The translations under genes and the position numbers were made by a program. From Toxonevra muliebris (taxonomy: Eukaryota > Arthropoda > Insecta > Diptera > Pallopteridae), in contig OY829326.1 of NCBI GenBank assembly GCA_963691655.1, forward strand, positions 35,367,989 through 35,431,988: DNA of 64,000 nt. Direction: 5' to 3'. How positions within the stretch are numbered: the stretch's first letter is position 1; each line of letters begins with the position of its first letter. Below, piece after piece: positions 44,111 through 56,640 of this stretch. Under the pieces are notes generated by a model, which saw only the letters and a program-made list of their open reading frames with translations, searched no databases and was not told the origin of the DNA.

Positions 44111-46147
44111 AATACAATTTTGAGCACGCTTATGTCACCAGTTTATCGCAGCGTTTCACAGATTGTTACACAGACATTCTATATGTCTGTCAAATTTATG
44201 TTTAGTGTTGATTTCTCGTTACTAGATATTAAACGTGAAATGTTATTAGATGAAAGGTTTGTCAAAAGTGAGACATAAGTAAGTTTTGTTTTAGACTAAT
44301 TTATTAATTCAAAATATTCATTTACTTCAAAATTTATTTCCGGAACCAAAAAGTTTCCAATATTTCTGGCCTTTACGCGAACTTCTTTCGTTTTTAGAAT
44401 ACGGGTAAGTCCGAGTTATCGGACACGCTTTCTTTTGACCACTACCATCAAGAGAATAATGTTTTGTGGAAGTAATGATTTTATGACTTGACTTTGGAAA
44501 GTAAGTTTCTCAGTTGTTTTAAAACATTCTGAAATATGATTAGGTCTATCAATAATAGATAAAATTAAAACCAAATACTAGTATTCCGATTCTATGCGGA
44601 GAATTTTGTATATTTTTCCCTGCGGTCTACTAAATACCCAGAGTGCTTGGTCCCCCCCGTCATCACCTCTGTCAAACCTTCAAGGGTAAAAATTACTTAG
44701 GTGTAAGAAACCACAATGAAGGTAACTTAAATATGTTCACCTTTTTAAGCATTCTACCACACTGTGCAAACGATAAACTTTTCACATTTGTATTAAGTAG
44801 CAAGGACTTTTCGAGTACTTACATATTTATATCTAAGTATGTATGTCTATGTGTTTACAATATCACTGTGTATGAGTAAGTGAAGGACTTTCAAAGAATA
44901 AAAATCAGCAGTTCTTCTATCTAAATACAGTGGCAGCAAACACGTTCAAAATTCCATTGCAATTAATTACATTTATATTCATTATGAAAATTAATTAGTT
45001 GATATTAATCGCGAAATATGAAAAATGAATTGCCCCCTCTTTTTGTTGTTGCATTTTTGTTTGTTTTCGGTTGTTTGCTGTTTTGACAAATTATTCAAAT
45101 TATATTTTCGAGAATTTGATCGAGATAAAACAACAACAATAACAATAACCATAAGAATGAATGAAGGTACCGATTAAAATTCACCAATTAAAAATCTGTT
45201 TTCTGATTTTCTTTTTTTTTTTAATTCTTCTTCACTGAGTTCGCACAGCATGTAAAATTTTTTGTTTGGAAATATTTTGTGGAAAAAAAAATGGCAAAAT
45301 GTCGCAAATCGACTACAGACAAATGAATGGATTACACGCACACACAGGCACACAAATACATAAATACACTCAGCCACCAATACAGCGATTTTATCTAGAT
45401 TATTGTCGAACTATAATTTAATATCATTAATCAATTGTTTGTTGTTGGTGGTGGTGGCGGTGGTTTTTGCTGTTGTTGCTGGTGGCTGCTGTCGCTGTTG
45501 CTCACTTGCTTCATTGTTTAATTTCATCGTGTATTCAATTGGAAATTAATTTTAGCCGATATCTGCATGAATGTCTATCTGCCTGTCTGTCCTAACTATC
45601 TTTGTTTGTGTATATTTGTCTGTTCTTAATTCTTGTTAGTTTGATAATGTTCGTGTCCGTATGACAAAATTCGAAAATTCTTTATTGCAAAATAATTAAT
45701 CATTCTGAAAAAATACATTTGAACATATATATTGAAATAATTCCGAATATTTGGCATAAAGATATATCGCATGTAAATATGTATAAATTTATGTTTCGAA
45801 ATATGTGTAGGTGTAATTTCAATTATACAGATGAACGTGCAAACTAAAAACGCTTGAGAATTACAAATTATACAATATTTAATTTTATTCTATTGTATTT
45901 CTGTTGAAAATTTTGGAATACAAAAATTTAAATGTTTGTATTGGGTATTAAACCGAAACCTCAAACAATTTCTGAGTCAGTGTTTTACTTTGTCTGCAGC
46001 CCATCCCATTTTTTGAAATTTTGGTTCAGAGCGTTAGTGAAAAAAAGTAAAAACAAAAACAATTTTTGTAATTTTAACCCTAAATCTCACAAGTGAGTCT
46101 GACAGACTCTAAAAATGTTGTATTTTTTTAAATATTTGTATTCCTAG
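44111..46147. other. Non-coding stretch
   Basis: No gene. AACA/AATAACA repeats at about 45130-45155 and a GGTGGT/GTTGCTG run at 45440-45505. Confidence 0.6.
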
Positions 46148-47226
46148 CAGGGCCGTAGCCAGAATTTTTTTTCGGGGTTTTCATTCGAAGAAAATATTTA
46201 TAAATAATTTTTATCAAATTGATTTTTAAATACAATAAATTAAATCGATAATACATTTGATGGACCCTATAAAATTAAAATTTTAGGAAAAATTTTCCGA
46301 TTTTTTTTAATCTTAACCTCAAAAAAATGGCCAAAAGTGGCAAAAAATTCACAGAATAATCAAATAAAAATGTTTTCAAATAAATATTAATCAATTTGCA
46401 TTCTAATGCATTTTTTATTATCGTGAGGGATATAATTTCAGTAACTCATTGACTTCCCACTACTGATGATGTACTCAACCTCAAAAAAATTATCAAAAAT
46501 AGTAGAGGCTCATTTTTTTCAAATGATCATATATGGGAATTTGAGCCATTATCAATGTTAAGGAACCCGTATGAGGTTGGCTTATATTCCATAAATTCGT
46601 GAAGTCACAGCATTGAAAGAGATCTTTCTAGTCCGGGTGCTCTGAGCAATAATGCGTTAAAGAATTAATTATATTTTAAAACTGCATGGGTTTTGCTAAT
46701 AAGATGGAGTTTTTGCGAAAGAATTTTTCACGTTGAACACGAATCTGAGGTCAAAAACTTCCCATCACGTCACGTTTTAGGAAAAAAAATGGGGTTCAAG
46801 CAAATCTAATTTTACAAGGATCCGATAATTTTTTCTATTTTTATTAATTTTTAAACTTTTCAAACTGATTCAGGACGAAACTTTAAATCAAAAACAGTTA
46901 CTGACCTAAAAAAACTATAAATGCAGGAGTTCTCAGTATCAGCTTCTCTTTTTGAATCCGTAGTCAACCTCATGTCGATGAAAACAAATCGGATTTGATC
47001 GCATAGTGTAACTAAGATTTCAAATTTATTTTTTATATTTGACTTTTTAGGAAAAAACAAAACCGATGGAATTAAAAAATATCGTTAAACAGATTTTATT
47101 TTGACTTTTTTTCCATCCATTGGCAATTAATCTCAAAAATTTGAATAAAGCTTAAACATTTCGGGGGGGGGGGGGGGGGAGGGAGGGGGGTCAGAACCCC
47201 AAAACTACCCCCTAAATACGGCATTG
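46148..47226. mobile_element. Non-autonomous hAT-type element, family 2, copy 2
   Basis: Ends CAGGGCCGTAGCCAG (46148) and AAATACGGCATTG (to 47226) match the copy at 16174-17085. Flanks ATTCCTAG (46140-46147) and ATACCTAG (47227-47234) agree at 7 of 8 positions, a clear 8-bp target duplication. The interior shares the block with CGCATAGTGTAACTAAGATT. A 17-G run followed by A-G3-A-G6 lies at 47163-47190, expanded from eight G at the same place in the sister copy. No coding. Confidence 0.88.
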
Positions 47227-47278
47227 ATACCTAGTATAATCCTTTGATATTTTAATATTTTTCTAGCTTTATAGTAAA

Positions 47279-47847
47279 GGTTGGTTCGTTGGTTAAGGTA
47301 GCTGACCCACTGTAAGTCACAATTAGCGCTATAGCGGCGTTTTGAAATCAGTTATTCACCACACTAGAATTAATGATGTACTCTTACTAAACCCACCCCG
47401 TAGAGTTTAGATATCTTAGCAGATTATTTGAGCTGACTGCCGAGCAATCGGACAAGCTATCGAGGGAATATTTACCCAGGAACCTATATCTTGTCCTCGC
47501 CAAGTCTGGGCATTCACAAAGAAAATGGGTGATTGTTTCTTTTTCATCTAAGTTTCCGCAACTTCTGCAGTGGGTGTTAAAAGGGATGCGCAGTTTTTCT
47601 GCATGGGTACCTATACACCAGTGGCCGGTGTAGGCTGCTATTAACCAAGCAGACCGACCCTCATTATAAGAGGGCCATCTCGCAAGCGATGAACCAGTTG
47701 AAGACAGTGCAGGTACATCCCTCTCTTGAAGACTCCCAAAGGGGACTAGAACCGGCACCTCTAAAGATTCGTCAAGAGGGGCTCCTGAGCGCGCTAATTC
47801 ATCAGCTTTCTCATTCCCTTCAACTTTCCTATGGCCGGGAACCCAGA
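47279..47847 (-). mobile_element. Recent 5'-truncated LINE with 11-bp target site duplication
   Basis: TTTATAGTAAA at 47268-47278 and 47848-47858 brackets the element. The minus-strand 3' end is a CCAA/CGAA tail (GGTTGGTTCGTTGGTT on the plus strand), as in the LINE at 639-1778, so they are one family or close relatives. It sits about 50 bp beyond the right end of the hAT copy. Confidence 0.92.
47387..47847 (-). pseudogene. LINE ORF2 C-terminal fragment, frame intact
   Basis: The frame is open from the 5' truncation point to its stop at 47387-47389. It begins WVPGHRKVEGNEKADELARSG (last RNase H motif, H and D present), continues through YTGHWCIGTHAEKLRIPF to CRSCGNLDEKETITHFLCEC (zinc knuckle) and ends NLLRYLNSTGWV. 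The segment between ELARSG and TGHW is shorter than in the copy at 719-1778. Truncation removed reverse transcriptase and most of RNase H, so it is inactive despite having no stop. Confidence 0.9.
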
Positions 47848-47858
47848 TTTATAGTAAA

Positions 47859-49602
47859 ACTGGTAAAAGAATTCAACGATATTGAGATTATTAATTCTAA
47901 ATTTAAGAATCTGTGATACTTCTGCACATTTTTCTCTTGTTTAGAATTAAAGCAAGGGAAACTTATATATAGTTTTCTTGCAACACTGGAGCGCTTAATA
48001 GTAGTATTATGATACAACATCCCATGAAGAACCTAGGCCGAGCTTTTCGTATCGTTTCATGTTGTACAACCTAAGTTTCCGCATAAATTACCTACAACGG
48101 CGAAGCGAAAAGCCTTTTTTGGTAATTTCTACTTTGGAGCTTTGATATTGCAAGATAAGAGATGGTGCGGTTCAGAAAAATGTATATTTACCGTTTTTGA
48201 TTTTACGATCGTGCCGAGTATGAAACCCATACATTCCGCGTAGTAGTCCAGCACATAACTAATACGCCACGGCAACTGCGAGTAATAGAAGTATGTAATT
48301 TAAAATTTTATAGCACATTTTCCCAAATATCTCCAAACCTCTCTTGGGGGACTTGAGGGTCGATGACCCTAGGTAAAGTCTGGGACCAACTCCGAAACTA
48401 ATGAGGCCATATCCCTTTCTTGTGCTCTTCTGTCTTTAGTCGACACACAGTCTCCTTGTGGAGCCTCTTGGAGAGTGATAGAATAGGAAGAAACTGATGT
48501 ATTCGGGGATTTACTGAAACCTTAAGCAGAGTATCTAATTTTAAGCTCCTTGCATGTTAACAACCCCAAAAAACGTTTGAAGGGAAGCAAATTTAAGAAT
48601 ATTCCTTAGAAATGCCCGAATCCTTTATAGTATTCAATGATCCTGTGATATCTTTTACAACTGTTATGATCGGAGACTTAAATTTTCTGTAGGATTTGTG
48701 GTTGGCAAAGAACTACAACATCTTCTCTCTTGGTTGAAACCAGCGTACGAGTAGCTACCCAATTTCCAATCTTGGGCTGTATTCTTCTATGAATGATGAA
48801 CAAGAAAGACAGCGCAACCCGATATGGCTTTTCTTAAGGGTGTTAGTCATTAGCGACCAAAAAGTTCAGTCTCCTTAACGAAAAAACCAAAGACGACATG
48901 AGGCTGATTGCCGTGTCAAGGAACCAGATTTTAACATCTTGATATCCATAAGGCTAATTAGCTGTCCCTTGATTAAGCGGTCATACTTACCGTAAATATA
49001 GATCATTGTATAAAACTTTGTCTTTATAAATATATGTTTCAAAAGGTCAGACTAGGGGAGAGTAACGCAAAACATTTCTGCGCGCTTATACAATGAAATC
49101 TTCGGTATCAGCGTGATGATTTAATGCAATTGCGCCATGAAACAATGATTCAATAATCGTTCTACATAAACGGTTAAATATTACACAAAGACTTGGTAAT
49201 TTTTATTATAAAATTACTCAAAAGCTCTAGTGATATTGTTGCCAATAAGTGTATTAGTTCAAGTAACTCAATCCTCTGGGTATGAAAAAAATCCTTCGTG
49301 CTAGGATTAGGTTTTCAAGGGTTTATTTGGGTATTGTGGTCACTGATTCTGAAAATATGATTTCGAGATAAACGCGCCTGAAAATGTGTATTCTTATGCA
49401 TATTTTCTGGAAAATGCAATAAACTAAATAACTTAATAAATTCTTAGAATTTTTGCTAATTTGGAAAATAAATATAAATTTGGCGGGCTTATATGGTTCT
49501 GGGTAGGAATATTGATTTTTTAGATACAGGCTTTATTTCGAAAGAGAGTCAGACGACCTTTTCGAAATCCGTCACCATTTCGCATCAGCGATCTTTGTTA
49601 TA
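47859..49602. other. Non-coding or unassigned stretch
   Basis: No gene firmly recognised. Minus-strand pieces between about 48400 and 48870 read as short open segments (GNWVATRTLVSTKREDVVVL; ITLQEAPQGDCVSTKDRR) broken by stops; they may be an old retroelement frame, but no family is assigned. Confidence 0.4.
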
Positions 49603-50327
49603 AAGGGTGTTCCATTAGGAACATAACAATTTCGTATCTTTATATGAACGCACCTTTAAACTTTTTTAATGAACTGTCAATGTCAAAAGGTTAGTTAAAG
49701 TCAACATTTTCATCATGGTTAAGTTCACCAACCAGCAACGTTTGGAAATTATTAAAAATTACTACCGAAATTCTGAGGCGGTGGTCGCCACTTTAAGAGC
49801 GCTTACTCCAATTTTCGGTCATGTTACCGACAATGGAGAGCGCTATCGTGTTATGTTGGAAGATTATTTGTGGTCAGAATTTGATGAACTGGACATCAGC
49901 GATATGTGGTTTCAACAAGACGGTGCCACTAGCCACACACCACGCGTCACAATTGATTTATTGAAAGGAAAATTCGGTGAACATGTTATCTCGAGAAATG
50001 GTCCGGTGGAATGGCCGCCTCGTTCATGCGATCTAACGCCATTGGATTTCTTTTTATGGGGCTATATCAAGTCTATGCCAGCAAGCCAGCAACTTTAGAC
50101 GAGCTCAAAGACAATATCAAACCCAAAATTGCCAACGTTCCGGTCGAAATGTGTGCGAGAGTGGTGGAAAATTGGGTCCAAAGAATCGATCGCTGTAAAC
50201 GGGCTCGACTTTCATTCATAAAACGTAATGCTTGCACTACACCCACAATAAATTTGAACTCAATATCTTAAAAAATTCTGTGTTTTATTAATAGATAAAA
50301 TTGTTAAGTCGTTAATGGAAAACCCTT
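49603..50327 (+). mobile_element. Mariner-superfamily element (DD41D type), internally deleted, 725 bp
   Basis: TA at 49601-49602 and 50328-50329 flanks inverted ends: AAGGGTGTTCCATTAGGAAC on the left and the complement of AAGGGTTTTCCATTAACGAC on the right, continuing into shared TAACAATTT. At 725 bp it is far shorter than expected for an element encoding a full transposase; the missing part is internal. Confidence 0.88.
49715..50271 (+). pseudogene. DD41D mariner-type transposase with large in-frame deletion
   Basis: Start ATG at 49715 gives MVKFTNQQRLEIIKNYYRNS, an N-terminal helix-turn-helix of the DUF4817 type (recalled). After about residue 35 the frame joins directly to TDNGERYRVMLEDYLW and WFQQDGATSHT (catalytic D69), then WPPRSCDLTPLDFFLWGY (D111), with 41 residues between, matching the DD41D (rosa-like) spacing. 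The first catalytic aspartate and most of the DNA-binding domain are deleted without breaking frame. A frameshift near 50074 moves to YASKPATLDELKDNI...VENWVQRIDRCKRAR, ending at 50271. Confidence 0.88.
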
Positions 50328-50329
50328 TA

Positions 50330-51938
50330 TTTTTTAACGGATCAGACCAAGAAAAAATTCACGAAAAATTAAAAAAAATATTAAATCTATGCAAAATTAC
50401 GATTCCCTCATCATTTTCTCAGTTTTCTTCTTTTTTTTTAACTTAGGTATAGCGCTTTAATTTATTGATAACGATAATTTCCAATTGTTCGAATTTCATC
50501 CCAAGATTCGTCAGCAGCGTCTCCTGACAAATTTGAGGGTTTCAGTTGACTACTTGCTTGTAGATTAACAGCCGCCAAGTTTGAAATTGAAATAATCCGT
50601 TGCTTCTTGGGACGATGCTGCCACCAAATCACTAGCGCCTATATTTAAACAGCTCCTACCAATTGTTTTACACCCAGTCTGGGTACTGGAAAAATTTTAC
50701 CAATTGAAGTTCTGGTAATTGGAAATATCAAAAGAATCGTTGAAACTTTAGTGCTCGAAATTTAAGCATATTTCGAAATTTCTTAGTATATGTTCAAGCA
50801 TTTAACAACCACGTAGTCGATCTCACTAAATTAAAAGCTTACAGCAACCACTTCAAAGCGGATCAATAAAAATTGATAACTGAAACACACAAAAAAAAGC
50901 AACCTTCTAAAATATTAACTAAATAAAATCAATACAGTATGAATATAAACAAATTATAAACAATTTTGAAGCCACTTTACCTTTTTTATTTGTCTGCACT
51001 TATTTACAACAGCTCTCAAGAGGTTATGTAAAGTATGTAAGTATCTATAACTGTCAGTATATATATATATATATGTATGTATGTATAAGCGCATATGTAT
51101 GTGTAGCTATAAGTATGTTAAGTGAGCAAGCACTGTGAGCATTTGACACCAGAATTAAATTATCGTATTGTAAGAGGTGAAAATATTCATATGGGTATCT
51201 TTAGAAATCACAGTTGGATGCCTGTCTGTCTGTCTGTCCGTCTGTATGTCTCGGAGTCTTTTTGGCTGTGAATGTTTATTTGTAAGTATGTCTTACTGTC
51301 GCTCGCATTAAGCTCATTTTACAAAACGTCAATGGTGTCCAAAGTCGCCTCGTTTGTTGTTCTACTGTTGCTGTTGTTGTTCATTTTGTAATCATTTTGT
51401 TGTAGTGTAGTGTATTTTATTATTAAAATACACTCGTCTAGAAATATGTGCATAAATACTTTTGTTATATGTATGTATGTTTTTTTCTTTGTATTGTTGT
51501 TAAATTGTTTGTCTTGTTTAAATTCGATTTCACATGAATGCGTGTAATATCTCGGTACGTGCTAAGTTCGTAGCTTTTAAATGCAGGTGCAGGTGCTCAC
51601 AATTTCAGGCTTTTGTCTTGCTCTTGACCGGGCCTAACAATCATACACAGAAATGCTAATTGAAGTGTTTTTTCCACACGTGTTTGTGAACTTAATGGAT
51701 ATGAAAAAAATGTTAATGTTTAGCAACATAAAAAACAGAAAAAAAAAAAAACAAAAAAAACTAAAATGAAAATGGAAAAGAGAAAACCAAAAAAAAAAAA
51801 AAAAACAGTAGGAGATATTTATTTTTTTTTTTTATTTATTAATTTATTATTGGAAATTGTATCTTTTGTCAATTTAACTTTTCCATTTAAAAAAAATAAA
51901 TAAATGGAAAATTAATTAATTATACACAGCATCAACCA
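50330..51938. other. Non-coding stretch with TA/TATG repeats
   Basis: No gene. TA/TATG repeat at 51057-51085, CTGTCTGTCCGT run at about 51222-51250, and poly(A) tracts at 51738-51752 and 51788-51805. Confidence 0.6.
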
Positions 51939-52930
51939 ATGGCGGATCTGGGATTAATCTTTGGAGGGAGAGGATTATTTTGCTCAATTAAGAGAAGGAA
52001 ATAAATATTGAATAAGTTTTGAAGAATAAACATTGTAAATAATCATGCCTATCAGGAAAAAATTTTCACGTGAATATTTTTACTTGTCAGCAATCTAAAA
52101 TGGATTGCTGACAAGTGAACATTTTTTCACGATAGTCCTGAATAATAAAAAAAAATTATCAATAGCCCATTGTCTTTCAAGGTGGATCTCAAATATATTT
52201 TCAGATATTTTAAAATTGAAAAACTTCTTTCTGAAGAAGCCGGCATTATGGACATTAAAAAAATAATTTTATCGATGATCAAGAGTAGACTAGACAAAAC
52301 CGAAAACCAGACCAAAAATCGGACCAAATCCGCGAGAAAAATTCTATCCAAAATGTAGGCAAAAAAAGAAAAGAGAAATTTTGAGACCATATTCAGGCCA
52401 AAAATCAACAATAATTTCAAAAATCAAGCATAAAATCAGACCCTGGCTTAAATCAAGATTCGTATCTAAAACCAGACCTAAATTCAGATCAAACATCAGA
52501 TTAAAAATGAGATTAAAATTCGGGCAAAATTTTAACTGAAAACCCGAACAAAATTTAGACAGGCCAAAATTTAAATCATACCATATTTCAACAACCAAGA
52601 ATCAGACTAAAAATGAGGCCATAACTTGGAAAAATTTTAGACTAAAAATCAAACCAAAACCAGAGCAAAATCAGACCAAAAATCATGTCACAAATCAGAT
52701 CAGAACTCAGACCAATATTCTGATCAAAACGTATACCAAAATAAAAACAAAATTAAGACTAAAAATCAGACGAACAACAGATCAAAATTTAGTTCAGAAC
52801 TTAGACCAAAATTCGGAACAAAATTCATATCAAAAGCAGACTAAAATTGAAACCAAAAATCAGACCAGAACTCAGACAAAAAACCAGTCTAAATTCAGAC
52901 CAAAAATTGGGCTGAAACTCAGACTACCTA
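51939..52930. mobile_element. hAT-like element with degenerate CAGACCAAAATT array
   Basis: The left end CAATGGCGGATCTGGG (about 51938) matches the family terminus. An inverted pair with ATTTTCACG/CTGACAAG (about 52055-52135) precedes about 640 bp of degenerate CAGACCAAAAATT repeat (52290-52930). No right terminus seen. Short frames over the array (52127-52598) are artefacts. Confidence 0.6.
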
Positions 52931-54259
52931 TAACTGTTCCTGTACAATATTTACTGAAATTGGAATGAAATGTTCTTGAATAAACTTTTCACTCAAAGTA
53001 TATAAATTTTTGTATGTAGTTTTAAATAAAATATTCGAATTTTCAAGAAGAGCTACATACCGCATAGTTCCCCATTCTGGATACGCCAATGGTAACAGCA
53101 AAAACAAGAACAACAGCAATACAAACAATAAGAATACCATTGCAAACAAAGATCATAAATAATAATACGAAATTCGAATTTTGGTATATAACAAAACCAT
53201 AATGAATATGTACTTTGTAGATACATGCGACAATTTTATTCATAACATAACTTCAAAAACTCAAAAATAAATATGAAAAACAAAACCAAAAATTCCATGG
53301 GAATGAAAAATATATCGGTCTGTATTTTTGTCTGTCGGTCCATTTTATTTCTACGTTTACATAAATCTGTGAAAATTCTTTAAACAATTTAAAAGAAGTC
53401 AGTATAGATATTATTCAGACTTGTAGGACCCACACTGTCAATGGCTGTAGGTGTTTTTGTTGTTGTTGCTATTGCTGTTGTTGTTGGTGTTACTGTTGTT
53501 GTTGTTGTTATTACTGTTGTCGGTGTTCAATGAATGTTGGTGATGAAAATTTAATTGCACTTCGGTTTTCTCACATCGTATGTCAAATTGTCGTTTGTAT
53601 TGACAATTGAGTGTGCGGTAAATGTACATACATATATATCTATCTTTTGTACTTGTATTGTAAATAAATACATGCATACATATGTATATTTGTATCTCTG
53701 TATGTATGTATTTGAATAAATACATGCATACATTATTGACTGCACATAAAGTGTGTACAGCTTCAAATTTCAATATCTATTATGAAATTGTATGAAAAGA
53801 TATGCATAAAATCTTTATATGTGGTAATTTATAAAGATTTACACACATACAACGTAACATTCACCGATTCACGTGATACCAAACGACAATTCAATTATAG
53901 AAATAAATGAAAATTTTCTAATGTTAGCTTGGCAGTAGAACAATAGAATCCATATTGAGGTGTAATGTGAATGAAAATTCATACCGAAAACGATTAAAAT
54001 TTCAAATACTAATTAAAACAAAACAAAAAGAAGGTTTTAAATTATATTTATATTACATATTTATTAAAATGATGACAACATTTTGAAAGTGGTTTGCAAG
54101 AGAGAAACAAAACATAGGTATATATTTTCAAGATTTATTTTTGTTTCTTTTTTTTAAGATTCCGATTTCTTGCTCTCATGTGGAGTAAATTGTCTTGGAT
54201 AAGTTAAATAATGTTTTCGTTAAAAAAGTTGCTCATAAAAAGGTAACATCACAAACGTA
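52931..54259. other. Non-coding stretch with GTT and CATA repeats
   Basis: No gene. GTT-type repeat at 53455-53525, and CATACAT/TATGTATG patches at 53625-53730 that also make the asparagine- and tyrosine-rich frames on the minus strand. Confidence 0.6.
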
Positions 54260-55775
54260 ACAGCACATTCCAGCCATACAAATCGCCTGGTACAGATGTT
54301 TTTTATAGCGCCCTTCTGTAGGAGGGAAAAGAGGAAATTCTGGCGCACCTTACGAAAAGTAAAAGAAGTAGCTTTCCTGCAGGATTCCAGGTAGCTGGAG
54401 ACATTTATACCAAAACAAAAAGAACTACACTTTACCGAAATCTTACCAGTCTAACCTGCTTCGTTCTTAAAACAATAGCAAATGTTTTGAAAAGGCTCCC
54501 TGAAATTTGGCCAAATTTCATGGTGCCTTTTGGAAAGGACAACATCTTTTCATCTTTGTTAACATACATACAGAGCAGGCAGATCTATGGAGACCTTCTT
54601 CATCAAAGACGCTGAACATTGAAGAAGCTTTTGACAATACCTCTCGTAGAATCAACGCTGTGTTCCTGGATAAGCTCAATGATCAGGACGAGGATAGCGG
54701 AGATCATCCAAAATAAGACTCCAAACAACAAAAGGTACTCCCGCAGGGGGTGGGGGTATTATCACTCCTTTTGCGGAGCCTAGTAGTTGATGAACTCCTC
54801 ACTCTGCCATGGTGCCAAGGTTATACCGACAATATTGTCATTATGGCAAGGGGGAAATACAAGGACTGATTCTGCGACCTAATTCGAAGAGGTTTAAAAC
54901 AACCTTTGTGCCGTTAATTAGGAAAAGAAAACTTCCGCTCATAAAGCTCACAAAGCTGAATGATGAGATAGTCAATATCCCACCTAGGAATAACACTAGA
55001 TTCTTCTTCTTCTCTAGAAAATCATGCCAATAATATAATCATCATCACATTTATGGTGTGCAGGAATTTAGCTCGAAAAATCTGAGGATGTGCCCTTTAC
55101 CTTACGTTTTCGGACCTTAATCTAGCAGCCACCAAAAGGGCACTTATGGAAATTAAGAGAAGGAGCTGACAGGGGAAAGGTCCTTAGCAGTAGAGATATG
55201 GAAGGTGCCTCCCCTGATATATTCCCAGCCACCCTCTTTAGAGAGGATATTAACCAAAAATGTAGTTTCGAGATGCGTTTCAAAGTTATATCTAGTAATA
55301 AGAGAGAATGGGACATAAAGATGATCTACACAAAAGAGCACATACTAAGCCACACACACCAGGCACTTGCAACGAGCTATTCCAGGCAGGTGGACGTATA
55401 TAGTTGTCCCAAAGATTGAAACATGGATAAATAAAAAACATGGAGAGACAAGTTATCATATAACCCAGTTTTTAACGGGTCATGTATCTGTATAGATTTA
55501 AGCATGACGACTCCCCACTTTGGCCTATTTGTAGGGACCAAGAGGAAGGTGCAAAGCACGCAATTTTCAACTGTCGGCGTTTCAACCCAATAAATATGAC
55601 GTTGCCAAGCCCATCAAGCATTATAGAGTGTATTATCTAGTCGGAGGAAGACTGGTCAGAAATAAGTGGGTTTATCACGACTTAACGAATACAGCCTAAA
55701 GGCTAACTAGCCCCGCGAAGTAATACCTAACGGCAGTACCGCGGGGATAGTGGTTGACGAGCACGGGGGTGAGGT
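54260..55775 (+). pseudogene. R1-like LINE remnant: reverse transcriptase to 3' UTR
   Basis: Pieces in changing frames follow non-LTR reverse transcriptase order: YKSPGTD near 54277; a TYRAGRSMETFF block at 54563; EAFDNTSRR near 54625; GTPAGGGGIITPF at 54733, the usual PQGGxLSPxL motif altered; and YTDNIVIMARGKY at 54822, where the catalytic YADD has become YTDN. Downstream, KKHGETSYHITQFLTGH and HDDSPLWPICRDQEEGAKHAIFNC (55420-55580) form the C-terminal cysteine cluster. The GC-rich block at 55690-55765 looks like a 3' UTR. Many stops; dead. R1-like is inferred because no RNase H lies between RT and the cysteine cluster. Confidence 0.75.
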
Positions 55776-55789
55776 TTAGTACGTAGGTG

Positions 55790-56640
55790 CATTACTGAGC
55801 AGATCCAGTCAGTATGTGAATCGTGCATGCCAATAGTACGGACTACTGGTATCTATGAAGATTCCTAACCTCCAATGCGAATCCAAAAAAAAAACACCAG
55901 GCACTTTAGGCCTATGCGAAGCACTGTAAGTATTTTCCAAGCTAAGATTCCTGTCATATTCAGATAGTAGAGAAGCAGATTTGTGGTACCCTGATAACAA
56001 GTACGGGTATGCATAGAGCTCCTGAACGCATTAGCAAGACTAATAAGATCACCATATTCTAGTTGCCTATAGGTATCTACAGTAATGAGATTGCCGGCTC
56101 CCTAGCAAGGAACGCAACAGACAAGACTTACATTGTTCCCGAACCGCTGATAGGTATAAGAAAACAAATCATAAAGAACACTTTAAAAGAAAAGCAAGAT
56201 AACAGTAGATCATCCCACTGAGAACACCTCCCTAAGCTAAGACAATCAAAGCATCTAATTGGGAATTGGGACCCCAAAAGGGCTGCCTTTTGTCTTAAGC
56301 TTAGCTAAACGGAACTAAAAATAATCATAGTTTTTCTCTAAGGGGACTGTAAAATGAGGAACACATAAAAAACTTAGGCATAAATCAAAACAGCACCTGT
56401 AGGATTTTGCCAAATTGACAAGAAACACCGGAACATATCTTAATAAACAGCGAGACACACACTCACAAGACGAAAAGATATCTGGTTTACTACCCCCCAG
56501 AAGGGACTTCAAAGCAATGAACAAGCATCCACTACTGAGGTTCGTCAGTAAGTTTGGCTTGTCTCATAGCTGCTATCGGAAGTACAATAGGCCTTAAAGG
56601 TCGCAGTACACATCACCCTCTTAATCAATCAATCAATGCC
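55790..56640 (+). pseudogene. Second LINE remnant: RNase H and C-terminus
   Basis: Decayed plus-strand pieces: LGLCEALVSIFQAKI near 55900 (RNase H E-motif), an EIAGSLARNATDKTY stretch near 56085 (end of RNase H), PEPLIGIRKQIIKNTLKEK, HLIGNWDPKRAAFCL, TELKIIIVFL followed by a broken LTGH motif, and CRICQIDKETPEHI near 56400 (cysteine cluster), then KHPLLRFVSKFGLS. ATCA repeats near 56622-56637 could be the tail. It follows the R1-like remnant directly but belongs to a different, RNase-H-bearing family. Confidence 0.65.

Noticed and set aside
48400..48870. Minus-strand peptide pieces as a retroelement gag
   Set aside because: Motifs are too short and too broken to name a family.
52127..52598. 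Frames of 84 and 97 codons on the minus strand
   Set aside because: They lie over the degenerate GGTCTGAATTTT repeat, whose complement is naturally poor in stops.
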